Part shown: positions 1 to 6,296 of the stretch, piece after piece
How the letters are laid out: each line of letters opens with the position of its first letter
Position numbering within the stretch: position 1 is the first letter of the stretch
Assembly: GCA_028875175.1 (NCBI GenBank)
Contig: JAPPFO010000143.1
Location: forward strand, 1-17,859
Source of the DNA: Chloroflexota bacterium
Lineage (GTDB): Bacteria; Chloroflexota; UBA11872
Length of the DNA stretch: 17,859 nt
Reading direction: 5' to 3'
Notes under the pieces: model-generated
Databases searched by the model: none
The model's input: only the letters and a program-made list of their open reading frames with translations
What the model was told of the DNA's origin: nothing
Made by a program: the position numbers and the translations under genes

Positions 1-271
1 ACACGATGATCTCGCTGCCCGGCTCCGGGTTCAGCGCCCCGATACACACGTGCATCGCCGCCGTGCCCGAGCTGGCCGTCACCGCGTGCTTCGCCCCATG
101 CTTCGCGGCAAACGCCTCTTCGAATTCCACCACTTTCGGCCCCAGCCCCACCTGGCCCGACCGCAACACCTCGGCCGCCGCCGCAATGTCGTCGTCACCG
201 AAGTCGTGGGTCGCCCCCAGGTCCAGCATCGCCGCCATCTCACCCGTCTGCGCCGCCAGTCGCTCGTTCAT
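1..271 (-). CDS. DegT/DnrJ/EryC1/StrS-family aminotransferase, N-terminal part (gene runs off the window)
   Basis: Only the first ~90 codons are present; the gene continues past base 1. The start ATG shares four bases (ATGA) with the stop of the upstream amidohydrolase, which indicates translational coupling. The visible protein has the family's opening pattern: a segment ending in LRSGQVGLGPKVVEFEEAFA (about residues 39-58), where this family normally has a 'G....G..v..fE..fa' motif, then a Ser-Gly-Thr-Ala-Ala-Met segment (about residues 70-75) that in this fold lies at the PLP phosphate-binding site. Family members are PLP-dependent and transaminate keto-sugars or related substrates. The catalytic lysine lies outside the window, so a non-aminotransferase (dehydratase-type) member cannot be excluded. 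Its place at the end of a dehydrogenase-amidohydrolase operon suggests it works on the same compound. Substrate unknown. Confidence 0.85.
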   Translation of the reverse strand, partial: MNERLAAQTGEMAAMLDLGATHDFGDDDIAAAAEVLRSGQVGLGPKVVEFEEAFAAKHGAKHAVTASSGTAAMHVCIGALNPEPGSEIIV

Positions 272-1044
272 ATCGCTCCCCCTTTTGCCGGACCGTCCAG
301 CCGCAGCAGGCGAATCGCATTCAACCCCAGGATCTTCTCCTTGGCCCTCCGCGGAATGTCGGCCGTCACAACCTTCGCAATCTGCTGCCGCGCATCCATC
401 AGCGCCATGTCCGAGCCGTACAGCACCTTGTCCTCGCCCGCCCGCTCCACGTTGAATTCGGTGGCGCCGAGCGCCGTGCGCGAACTGCAGGTCTCCATGT
501 AGACATTCGGCAGCACCCGCGCGGTCTCCGCGGCGTCCGCGTCCAGCGTCCCCGCCGTATGCGCCATCACCCAGCGCATGTTGGGGAAGCGATCGCTCAG
601 CGCCGTGAACCGCCCCTCGATCGTGGTTCCCGGCGGATCGAACGGGTAGGTCGCGTGACACATCACCGCCATCTCATGCTCGTCCACCCACTCGTAGATC
701 GGGAAGTAGGCCGGATCGTCGTTAGGCCGACCGAAGTAGTCGGGATAGATCTTCACGTACGCCATGCCCAACTCGTGCACCGCCCGCTCCAGCTCCTTCA
801 CCGCCTCCTCGGGATAGTGCGGCGTCGCAAACGCCACGCCAATGAACCTGTCGGGCGCCTGTTTCACGTACTCCATCACCAGGTCGTTGCCGCGCCGGGC
901 ATCCCCGAACCAGATGCAGTTGATGCAGGTCCGGTCCACCCCCGCCGCGTCCATCACCTTCAGGTACAGGTCGCAGTCGGCATCCACGCCGTACCTGCCC
1001 CAGCTACCCGCATGACTGTGAAAGTCGATGACCGGTGTGTCCAT
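268..1044 (-). CDS. Amidohydrolase_2 family metal-dependent hydrolase (TIM barrel), intact metal site
   Basis: The 258-residue protein is normal in length for the amidohydrolase_2 (PF04909-type) family, which includes hydrolases and non-oxidative decarboxylases acting on ring acids and lactones. The metal ligands are in order: HxH at His9/His11 after strand 1 (DFHSH), a Lys at about 98 (VKIYPDYF), His130 (MCHATYPF), His162 (MAHTAGT) and Asp212 in GSDMALMD. It should therefore bind a divalent metal and be catalytically competent, probably in the cytoplasm since no signal peptide is seen. It starts only 4 bases after the stop of the preceding amidohydrolase-like gene, with a GGG-rich ribosome site overlapping that stop, and overlaps the following aminotransferase by ATGA. 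Gene order suggests it acts with the Gfo/Idh/MocA dehydrogenase. The substrate cannot be read from sequence. Confidence 0.88.
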   Translation of the reverse strand: MDTPVIDFHSHAGSWGRYGVDADCDLYLKVMDAAGVDRTCINCIWFGDARRGNDLVMEYVKQAPDRFIGVAFATPHYPEEAVKELERAVHELGMAYVKIYPDYFGRPNDDPAYFPIYEWVDEHEMAVMCHATYPFDPPGTTIEGRFTALSDRFPNMRWVMAHTAGTLDADAAETARVLPNVYMETCSSRTALGATEFNVERAGEDKVLYGSDMALMDARQQIAKVVTADIPRRAKEKILGLNAIRLLRLDGPAKGGAI

Positions 1045-1048
1045 TGCC

Positions 1049-1834
1049 CTACATCCTCAACAGCCGCGCCAGGTTGCCCCCGCACACGGCCCGCAGGTCG
1101 GTCTCGTTCAGCCCCAGACGGTGCAGGTGATACAGCTGCGGCGCAATGGCCTGCTCCGGAAATCGTGACCCGAACATCACCCGTCCCGGCCCCACAATCC
1201 CCAGCAACTGCGCGATCCCGTCCGCGATCACGTACCGCGACACCTCGATCGACAGGTTCGGCAGGCTCCGCAACAGCGGCGGCGCCCACGAGGCCTGCAC
1301 ATAGTGCACCTCGCACAGCACCACGGTCAGGTCCGGGAACTGGCGCACTGTCTCGTGAACCGCGTGCGCGTCCAGGTCGGCGCCGTCGTGCCAGTTCGTC
1401 TCGTAGCTGGCCGGCAGCCACAGCGGGATGCCGCGCGCCGACAGCCACTCCAGCCACCCCCCAACCACCCACGACCTGAACGGGTAGTGGTGCAACGTCG
1501 GCACCATCCGCACCGCCCGCGCGTCGGCCGCTTCGATCTGCGCCGCGGTCTCGTCCAGGTCGTCAAAGGGCGGATTGCAAACGAACTGCGGCGCCAGCCG
1601 CGACTCGTCGCCAATCGCCTCCAGTAGACCCGCGTTGCCCTCCGCCGAGTCAAAGGCCGCCGCGTGCGGCGCATACACCAGCGCCCGCTCCACGCCCGCT
1701 CGGTCCATCTCCGCCAGCAGCCCGGCCGCGTCGTCTACCGCCACCCGCCGGTCATGCCGCCGCCCCAGCGCCGCATTCGCATCAAACGCCGGCACCGTCG
1801 GGCGAAAGTCCAGGTCAACCCCCGGAGTCATCAT
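1049..1834 (-). CDS. Amidohydrolase-fold protein lacking the usual metal ligands
   Basis: The 261-residue protein has the overall layout of amidohydrolase_2 proteins: an N-terminal strand, a helix with 'AEMDRAGVERALVYAP', and a C-terminal 'vmFGSrfPe' followed by 'GGNLARLL'. The catalytic positions are replaced. The strand-1 HxH is Asp-Ala-Asn-Ala (residues 18-21), the mid-barrel His is absent (LWLPASYET), and the terminal Asp of the GSDxP motif is Arg224 (FGSRFPE). Only His177 (CEVHY) remains near an expected ligand. It may be a non-catalytic or metal-independent paralogue, perhaps a partner of the intact amidohydrolase 4 bases downstream. A good ribosome site (AGGAG, six bases before the ATG) overlaps the stop of the upstream dehydrogenase and supports the first ATG. 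A second ATG follows immediately. Family assignment is fairly sure; function is unknown. Confidence 0.8.
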   Translation of the reverse strand: MMTPGVDLDFRPTVPAFDANAALGRRHDRRVAVDDAAGLLAEMDRAGVERALVYAPHAAAFDSAEGNAGLLEAIGDESRLAPQFVCNPPFDDLDETAAQIEAADARAVRMVPTLHHYPFRSWVVGGWLEWLSARGIPLWLPASYETNWHDGADLDAHAVHETVRQFPDLTVVLCEVHYVQASWAPPLLRSLPNLSIEVSRYVIADGIAQLLGIVGPGRVMFGSRFPEQAIAPQLYHLHRLGLNETDLRAVCGGNLARLLRM

Positions 1835-1840
1835 CGGTAG

Positions 1841-1845
1841 CTCCT
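1841..1845 (-). promoter_or_regulatory. Ribosome binding site AGGAG overlapping the upstream stop codon
   Basis: AGGAG on the minus strand lies six bases before the ATG of the degenerate amidohydrolase and overlaps the TAG stop of the dehydrogenase. This makes re-initiation at the first of two tandem ATGs likely. Confidence 0.6.
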
Positions 1846-2980
1846 ACGCCTCTCCCCGCGCCGCGTCCGCCGCCCACACGTCCAGCGGGTTCTCCCGCAC
1901 CGTCATCGGCAGATCCACCCGCGCCCGTCGCCGGTGCGACTCCCAGGCCGCGTGCATCATCTCCATCGCCGTCCGGCCTTCACGGCCGCTCGACTCGGGA
2001 TCACGGTCCTCCTGGATCGCCTCCCACAGCTCCCGGAACATGATTCCTTGCAGACGGTCGCGCGACTCGGCCTTCGTCAGCGGCACGCCGTGCGGCGCGT
2101 CTTCCGAGGGCATCGGCACGTGCTCCCACTGGTGGTTGTACACCGGCGACATGTGCGAGCCGTAGTGCCGGTACAGGTTCGTGTCCACGCTCTGCCGCAG
2201 CGCATAGCGTCCCCGCGTGCCGAAGATATCCAGCCCGTACGACCGGTCGTCGTTGTCCGCCTCCATCCAGAAGTTAATGCTGATGTTGATGCCGCCCGCC
2301 GCCCCGTAGGTGGCGAACATCCGCTCGCCCATCACCGTGCCGCTGTCGACGTGCCGGCCGTGAATCTCCGTGCTGGGCCTAATGTCCGCCGCCGTGCCCT
2401 CGCGACCGCCCACCGTCACGTGCCCGTGCGCCCACTGCACGTCCGGCGCGAACACCCGCGCCCAGTCCGCGATGTGCGTGCCCATCTCCGTCATCTCGGT
2501 GGCCGACGGACGCGCCCCCTTGTTGTAGGCCTGGATCGCGAACACTTCGCCAATGTCGCCGGACGCGATCAGGTGCCGCACCAGCCCGTTGTAGCCGCTG
2601 GCCCGCTTGATGTGATTGATTGCCAGCTTCACCCCGTTGCGGTCGCAAGCCTCGATCATCGCGTCGCACTGGGCCAGCGACAGCGCCATCGGCTTCTCGC
2701 AAAACACGTGGCAGCCGGCCTCCGCCGCCGCGATCGTGGCCGGCGCGTGGAACGACCCATGTGTCGTCACGAATACCACGTCCGGGCGCGTCTTGTCGTA
2801 CAGCTCGTCCCAGGATTCGTAGACAGCGTCCGTGCCCCAGGCCTGCCGGTAGCGTTCACGGTCTTCCGGGCTGACATCGCATCCGCCCACCACTCGCGCG
2901 CCCAGCTCCTGCACCGCCGCCCGCGTGTGGTTGTGCCCCATGCCCCCGCACCCCACCACCGCGATCCTTGGCTCGGCCAT
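1844..2980 (-). CDS. Gfo/Idh/MocA-family NAD(P)-dependent oxidoreductase
   Basis: The 378-residue protein is of usual length for this family of sugar, inositol and related dehydrogenases. The N-terminal Rossmann motif is GCGGMG (residues 10-15). The conserved Glu-Lys-Pro (95-97, in VFCEKPMAL) contributes the catalytic/cofactor Lys, and a GTHIADW motif (about 167-173) matches the family's G.H..D catalytic segment. The C-terminal half contains an alpha/beta substrate domain (FWMEADNDDRSYGLDIFGTRG). The ATG at base 2980 is preferred because GCCGAGCCT directly precedes the first beta strand; an in-frame GTG four codons earlier is possible. It is the first gene of the minus-strand operon with two amidohydrolase-type proteins and an aminotransferase, so oxidation or reduction of a sugar-like or cyclic substrate is probable. 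Exact substrate unknown. Confidence 0.9.
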   Translation of the reverse strand: MAEPRIAVVGCGGMGHNHTRAAVQELGARVVGGCDVSPEDRERYRQAWGTDAVYESWDELYDKTRPDVVFVTTHGSFHAPATIAAAEAGCHVFCEKPMALSLAQCDAMIEACDRNGVKLAINHIKRASGYNGLVRHLIASGDIGEVFAIQAYNKGARPSATEMTEMGTHIADWARVFAPDVQWAHGHVTVGGREGTAADIRPSTEIHGRHVDSGTVMGERMFATYGAAGGINISINFWMEADNDDRSYGLDIFGTRGRYALRQSVDTNLYRHYGSHMSPVYNHQWEHVPMPSEDAPHGVPLTKAESRDRLQGIMFRELWEAIQEDRDPESSGREGRTAMEMMHAAWESHRRRARVDLPMTVRENPLDVWAADAARGEA

Positions 2981-3016
2981 CGTCGCCACCACCCCGCGTT
3001 AGCGCGTCTCACCAGG

Positions 3017-3022
3017 AGTCTA
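3017..3022 (-). promoter_or_regulatory. Candidate -10 hexamer TAGACT for the dehydrogenase operon
   Basis: TAGACT on the minus strand matches TATAAT at four of six positions and would put the transcript start about 30 bases before the ATG at 2980. No convincing -35 is seen at 16-18 bases, so this is a weak call. Confidence 0.25.
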
Positions 3023-3147
3023 CGCCTGCTGGCGCCGGAAATACGACACGGCCCGGACCTTTGGCGTAGTTCGGTCGTTGTGCCCGCTCTCCCTAACTGA
3101 GCCAATAGTTGACTAAGAAACAAGTGACGTGGGTGCGTTGCCGACGG

Positions 3148-3176
3148 TTGTTGCACTCTGGCGCGGGTGCTACGCT
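3148..3176 (+). promoter_or_regulatory. Candidate promoter TTGTTG-17-TACGCT with extended -10
   Basis: A -35-like TTGTTG (3148-3153) and a -10-like TACGCT (3171-3176) are separated by 17 bases. The -10 is preceded by TGC, which is an extended -10 context (TGnTAnnnT). The predicted start would leave a leader of ~55 bases before the ATG at 3238. Individual hexamer matches are modest; spacing and the extended -10 are the best evidence. Confidence 0.4.
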
Positions 3177-3237
3177 CGCCAACAGGCGTCAAGCGGGCGT
3201 TTGAGACGCTGGGCCGATACCGAAGGGCGGATGAAGA

Positions 3238-3960
3238 ATGGCAACCCGGTACGCAGGGATTTTCTTGATCGTCGGTGTGATTCTCACCATCGTCTCCTCG
3301 TTGCTCCACCCGGGAATCGCCCTAATCAATCCCGTGGACCAAACCGATTTTTCGGCCGCCGTTGGCGCAATGGGCGACGCACCCACCCTCGCGCATCTGA
3401 TGACCATCCTGAATATCCTCGGGATGATGCTCACAAGCTTCGGTGTCTTGGCTCTCTTCCCGCTTGCCACCAGTCAAGGAGGGCTTAGCGGTACCTTCCT
3501 TAGGTTCGGAGTTTTTGTCTCGCTCGTTGAATGGTCCAGCATTGTCGTCGGCTTGGGAATGCGGCACTACGTCGTCTATCTCGCGCAGCAAGCCGCCGCT
3601 GCGCCGGCCGGATCCGAGCTACAGGCGTCCTTGCAGCAAACCGCCCTCATGGTTCATACAAGTATGTCCGCGGTTCTCGTGGTATTCCTTACGCTCTTCC
3701 CGTTTGCCTCGTTCTTCCTCGGTGCCGGTCTGATCAGCCGGTTTCAGGACCTCAATGCAAATAAGATCGCCTCTTACGGACTTGCCCTGTTTGGACTTGG
3801 CGGACTCTTGATTTTCATCATAATCATGTTCGCAGGCGTGGAAGACCCGAATGGACTCCTCCTGGTCAACAACGTCTTCCTGTTCCTCGGTTCCATCTGC
3901 CTCCTCACCCTGGGCATCGGCATGTACAAAGGCCAGCCCGGCCTCGCCGAGGAGGGCTGA
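3238..3960 (+). CDS. Six-helix membrane protein of unknown function
   Basis: This 240-residue protein is not one I recognise. It has six hydrophobic segments at about residues 5-25, 53-76, 85-106, 137-163, 176-198 and 206-226, so it should be an integral inner-membrane protein with short loops. The longest soluble loop lies between helices 3 and 4 and is Ala/Gln-rich (LAQQAAAAPAGSELQASLQQ). No catalytic or transport motif is evident; His, Arg and Tyr in GLGMRHYVVY after helix 3 are the most conspicuous polar cluster. A GGGCGG ribosome site lies seven bases before the ATG. GC content is well below the neighbours (48% for bases 3781-3840 and 53% for 3661-3720, against 75% for 5041-5100). This hints at a different history, although hydrophobic codons rich in T also lower GC. 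It stands alone, divergent from the dehydrogenase operon. Confidence 0.8.
   Translation: MATRYAGIFLIVGVILTIVSSLLHPGIALINPVDQTDFSAAVGAMGDAPTLAHLMTILNILGMMLTSFGVLALFPLATSQGGLSGTFLRFGVFVSLVEWSSIVVGLGMRHYVVYLAQQAAAAPAGSELQASLQQTALMVHTSMSAVLVVFLTLFPFASFFLGAGLISRFQDLNANKIASYGLALFGLGGLLIFIIIMFAGVEDPNGLLLVNNVFLFLGSICLLTLGIGMYKGQPGLAEEG
3934..3959 (+). terminator. Stem-loop at the end of the membrane-protein gene (terminator-like, no U tract)
   Basis: CAGCCC and GGGCTG pair across an inner CCTCG/CGAGG stem, giving a strong nested hairpin that ends at the stop codon. No T run follows, so it is either a U-less terminator, an mRNA-stabilising structure, or chance in GC-rich DNA. Confidence 0.3.
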
Positions 3961-4183
3961 GCCAGTTAGGCCCGGATTACTGGCGTAGCCGGAACCTGCG
4001 AGCCGGGGATGCTGCGCATTGCGTAGCCATACCTCTCCTCCCGCCCGTCTGCGAACGGATGCCAAAAAATATGAGCTCGTCGCGTCACGACCTTGCCGTT
4101 CAGCTTCACCCGGGACTGCCGGACGTATCGGGCTAGCATTGACGGCAACAAGCGTTCCGTCCCTGTTAGGACGGCAACGCGGC
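3961..4183. other. Intergenic region upstream of the tRNA gene
   Basis: No convincing gene lies here. The only long open frame, on the minus strand, runs antisense through the tRNA and begins with the well-known spurious peptide read from tRNA-Leu complements. The region contains an A6 run at about 4064-4069 and the tRNA promoter candidate at its right end. Confidence 0.55.
4139..4174 (+). promoter_or_regulatory. Candidate tRNA-Leu promoter with inverted repeat over the -10 region
   Basis: TTGACG (4139-4144) is a good -35. About 18-19 bases on lies a weak -10-like TGTTAG, inside the 6-base loop of a perfect inverted repeat CCGTCC/GGACGG (4157-4162 and 4169-4174). The stretch from there to the tRNA is GC-rich, like the discriminators of stringently controlled stable-RNA promoters. 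The -35 is the strongest element. Confidence 0.35.
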
Positions 4184-4267
4184 GCCGGGGTGGCGGAACG
4201 GTAGACGCACGGGACTTAAAATCCCGGGACTTCGGTCGTATGGGTTCGAATCCCATCCCCGGTACCA
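4184..4267 (+). tRNA. tRNA-Leu (anticodon UAA), CCA encoded
   Basis: The sequence folds as a class II tRNA. The acceptor stem is GCCGGGG with CCCCGGT (first pair G-U), followed by discriminator A and an encoded CCA. The anticodon stem CGGGA/TCCCG encloses loop CTTAAAA, giving anticodon TAA at 4217-4219. A long variable arm follows (GGACTTCGGTC, with a UUCG-type tetraloop), and the T arm is TGGG-TTCGAAT-CCCA. The long variable arm and UAA anticodon identify a leucine tRNA reading UUA and probably UUG. No truncated copy of its 3' end, as a site-specific integration would leave, was seen in the window. Confidence 0.96.
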
Positions 4268-4360
4268 GGCTTCAGGCACTGGACCGTCCTGCGTGCCGCT
4301 TCGTTACCACTGATCACGATGCACAGGGCGAGCAATCCCACCGCAACCACGGTCCGATCC

Positions 4361-4366
4361 TATGCT
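4361..4366 (+). promoter_or_regulatory. Candidate -10 (TATGCT) positioned for leaderless transcription
   Basis: TATGCT matches TATAAT at four of six positions and ends six bases before the preferred ATG of the DUF3054 gene. The transcript would start at or beside the start codon, which fits the lack of any ribosome-binding sequence there. No -35 match is seen 17 bases upstream. Confidence 0.3.
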
Positions 4367-4372
4367 GAATCC

Positions 4373-4783
4373 ATGCGCAGTCGCCTATTGACCGACCGAA
4401 ACCGCGTTCCAATTGCCCTCGCCGTCCTCGGCGACGCACTGGTCTTTGTGCTGTTCATTGCGCTCACCCCCATCGAGCACGGCAGCGTCGAGATCGCGGC
4501 CTTCTGGCGCACCGGTCTGCCCTTCGCCGGCGTCTGGCTGCTCGCGTCGCCCTGGCTCGGCGCCTTCCGAATCTCAACCCTCACCCGCCCGCGCCTGGCC
4601 GTCTGGCGCATCCCCCTCATCTGGATCGGCTGCGGCCTCGTGGCCGTCCTGCTGCGCGTCTGGCTCACCGACCGCACCTTCTCCTGGGCCTTCACCCTCG
4701 CCTCCATCACCCTCCTCGCCGCCATGCTCCTCGCCTGGCGCACCCTCCTCCTCCTCGCCGTCCGACGAATCCGACGGGACTAG
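4373..4783 (+). CDS. DUF3054-type small membrane protein
   Basis: The protein is 136 residues from the preferred ATG, close to the ~110-140 residues usual for DUF3054 proteins, with four hydrophobic helices at about residues 13-30, 43-60, 77-95 and 100-122. The pattern of an LGDALVF opening helix, a WRTGLPFAGVWLLASPWLG segment, an Arg-rich short loop and a last helix ending in basic residues (VRRIRRD) resembles DUF3054, whose function is unknown. An upstream in-frame ATG at 4319 would add 18 mostly polar residues; the internal ATG fits the family length better and has a -10-like hexamer just before it. The gene lies between tRNA-Leu and the sulfatase, and its TAG stop is the start of a TAGCAT motif. 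Family call is from pattern memory, not from a search. Confidence 0.75.
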   Translation: MRSRLLTDRNRVPIALAVLGDALVFVLFIALTPIEHGSVEIAAFWRTGLPFAGVWLLASPWLGAFRISTLTRPRLAVWRIPLIWIGCGLVAVLLRVWLTDRTFSWAFTLASITLLAAMLLAWRTLLLLAVRRIRRD

Positions 4784-4817
4784 CATTGGCCGCGCCACAC
4801 GAGGGCCCGCGCGCTGC

Positions 4818-4822
4818 GAGGA
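4818..4822 (+). promoter_or_regulatory. Ribosome binding site GAGGA fixing the sulfatase start
   Basis: GAGGA lies seven bases before the ATG at 4830, which opens directly onto the first sulfatase beta strand. This supports that ATG over an open frame extending 139 codons further upstream. Confidence 0.55.
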
Positions 4823-4829
4823 CATCCAA

Positions 4830-6296
4830 ATGCCGACCGTCGATCCCCTGAACCTCCTGCTCATAACATCCGACCAGCACCGGCGCACCGCCGCTGGCTG
4901 CTACGGCCATCCCCTCGCCTACACCCCCAACGTGGACGCGCTCGCCGAACGAGGCGTCCGGTTCGACGCCGCCTACTGCAACTTCCCCATCTGCGTGCCG
5001 TCGCGCGCCAGCCTGGCCACCGGCCGTTACGCCCACGAACTCGGCGTCTGGGACAACGCCGCCCCCTACATCGGCCAGCGACCCAGCTGGGGCCACCGCC
5101 TGTTCCAGCACGGCCACGCGGTCACCACCATCGGCAAACTGCACTTCCGGCGGCCCGACGACGACACCGGATTCCCCGACCAGCGCATTCCCATGCACGT
5201 CAAGGAGGGCGTCGGCGACCTCTACGGCTCGCTTCGTCCCGACGTCCCCCGCCAGCGCAACTACCTCACCACCGCCGCCAACCCTCGCGAGGGCGAATCC
5301 GAATACATGCGCTACGACGCTGCCACCACACGCGAGGCCGTTAATTGGCTGGCCACCGATGCCCAACGGCACACCTCGCCCTGGTGCCTCTGGGTCTCCT
5401 ACACCCTGCCTCACTCGCCGTTCGTCGCCTCGGCGGAGGACATCGCCCGGTACCCGATTCAGGACATGGAGCTGCCAGTAAACTTCCGGTCGCCCGACTG
5501 GCCTCGTCACCCGCACATCGACTACATCCGCGAACGGCGCATCCAGTCGCCCGACGAACAACTTGACGAAAACGTCGTCCGGCGCACCATCGCCACCTAC
5601 CTGGCCATGTGCACGTACCTGGATCGCCAGATTGGCGCGGTGCTTGCCGCGCTGGCCGAGCAGGGGCTGGACTCTTCGACCCGGGTCATGTACACCAGCG
5701 ACCACGGCGAAATGCTGGGCGACCACGGCATGTGGGGCAAGAACCTGATGTACGAAGGCGCCTCAGCCGTGCCCTTCCTGATGGCCGGACCGGACATCAC
5801 CCAGGGCCGGATCGTTCCCCAGCCCGCATCCCTGGTCGATCTCTTTCCGACGATCGTCGAAGGCGTGGGCGCACCGCTGGCCGACCAGGACGCCGACCTT
5901 CCCGGCATGTCCCTGTGGCCCGCCGCGCAGGGCGACTCGCTGCCCGAGCGCACGATCTTCGGCGAGTACCACGCCTCGGGCTGCCGCGAGGCCATGTACA
6001 TGCTGCGCGACACGACCCACAAGTACGTTCACCACGTGGGTGACCCACCCCAACTCTTCGACCTTTCCGCCGACCCGGTCGAGAAACGGGACCTGGCCAC
6101 CGACCCGAAGTCGGGCCCGCTGCTGGAACGATTCGAACGAAACCTCCGGGCTGTCGTGGACCCGGAGGCCGTGGACCGCGCCGCCAAAGCCGACCAGGCG
6201 CGACGCATCGAGGCCGGCGGCGGCCTTGAGGTCATCAGCCAGCGCGGTCCCATCGCCGGCGGCACTCCCGCTCCCAGTCAGTTCAGGGGCGGCTGA
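4830..6296 (+). CDS. Cys-type sulfatase, choline-sulfatase-like (sulfatase S1 family)
   Basis: The 488-residue protein hydrolyses a sulfate (or related) ester. The fold starts with NLLLITSDQHR (metal ligand Asp15; Gln16 replaces the second Asp seen in many family members). The active-site consensus is Cys55-Val-Pro-Ser-Arg59 followed by ASLATGRY. Cys55 must be oxidised to formylglycine, in aerobes usually by a formylglycine-generating enzyme, which is not in the window. GKLHF (about 101-105) is typical of choline-sulfatase-like members. The second metal/substrate segment is Asp291-His292 in TSDHGEMLGDHG, with Lys304 after it. No signal peptide is visible, so the enzyme may be cytoplasmic. The last 19 bases overlap the convergent glycosyltransferase gene. 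The substrate is unknown; organosulfates such as choline-O-sulfate or sulfated sugars are possible, as are phosphonate-ester relatives of the fold. Confidence 0.93.
   Translation: MPTVDPLNLLLITSDQHRRTAAGCYGHPLAYTPNVDALAERGVRFDAAYCNFPICVPSRASLATGRYAHELGVWDNAAPYIGQRPSWGHRLFQHGHAVTTIGKLHFRRPDDDTGFPDQRIPMHVKEGVGDLYGSLRPDVPRQRNYLTTAANPREGESEYMRYDAATTREAVNWLATDAQRHTSPWCLWVSYTLPHSPFVASAEDIARYPIQDMELPVNFRSPDWPRHPHIDYIRERRIQSPDEQLDENVVRRTIATYLAMCTYLDRQIGAVLAALAEQGLDSSTRVMYTSDHGEMLGDHGMWGKNLMYEGASAVPFLMAGPDITQGRIVPQPASLVDLFPTIVEGVGAPLADQDADLPGMSLWPAAQGDSLPERTIFGEYHASGCREAMYMLRDTTHKYVHHVGDPPQLFDLSADPVEKRDLATDPKSGPLLERFERNLRAVVDPEAVDRAAKADQARRIEAGGGLEVISQRGPIAGGTPAPSQFRGG

Larger units (their letters stand above)
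2981..3237. other. Divergent intergenic region between the dehydrogenase operon and a membrane-protein gene
   Basis: No credible gene is seen in these ~257 bases. The region should hold both divergent promoters. It contains an AT-rich patch at about 3093-3124 (with TTGACT at 3109-3114 and a loose AACT...AGTT inverted repeat at about 3095-3110), a candidate extended -10 for the rightward gene and a weaker -10 candidate for the leftward operon. Confidence 0.6.

Noticed and set aside
1934..3100. Plus-strand open frame of 388 codons over the dehydrogenase gene
   Set aside because: His/Arg/Val-rich shadow frame of the dehydrogenase, which has intact Rossmann and EKP motifs.
3966..4256. Minus-strand open frame of 96 codons across the tRNA-Leu
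   Set aside because: Its start is the familiar spurious peptide read from the complement of a tRNA-Leu gene, and it lacks a family match or ribosome site.
4184..4267. tRNA-Leu as an integration site
   Set aside because: No second copy of the 3' end, integrase or mobile-element gene was seen in the window.
4413..4829. Upstream extension of the sulfatase frame by 139 codons
   Set aside because: The extension is Ser/Pro-rich, overlaps the DUF3054 gene in another frame, and the internal ATG at 4830 has a ribosome site and opens on the first sulfatase strand.
4707..5726. Minus-strand open frame of 339 codons under the sulfatase
   Set aside because: It is antisense to the sulfatase, whose catalytic motifs are intact. 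The peptide is Gly/Val/Ala-rich without a recognisable fold.
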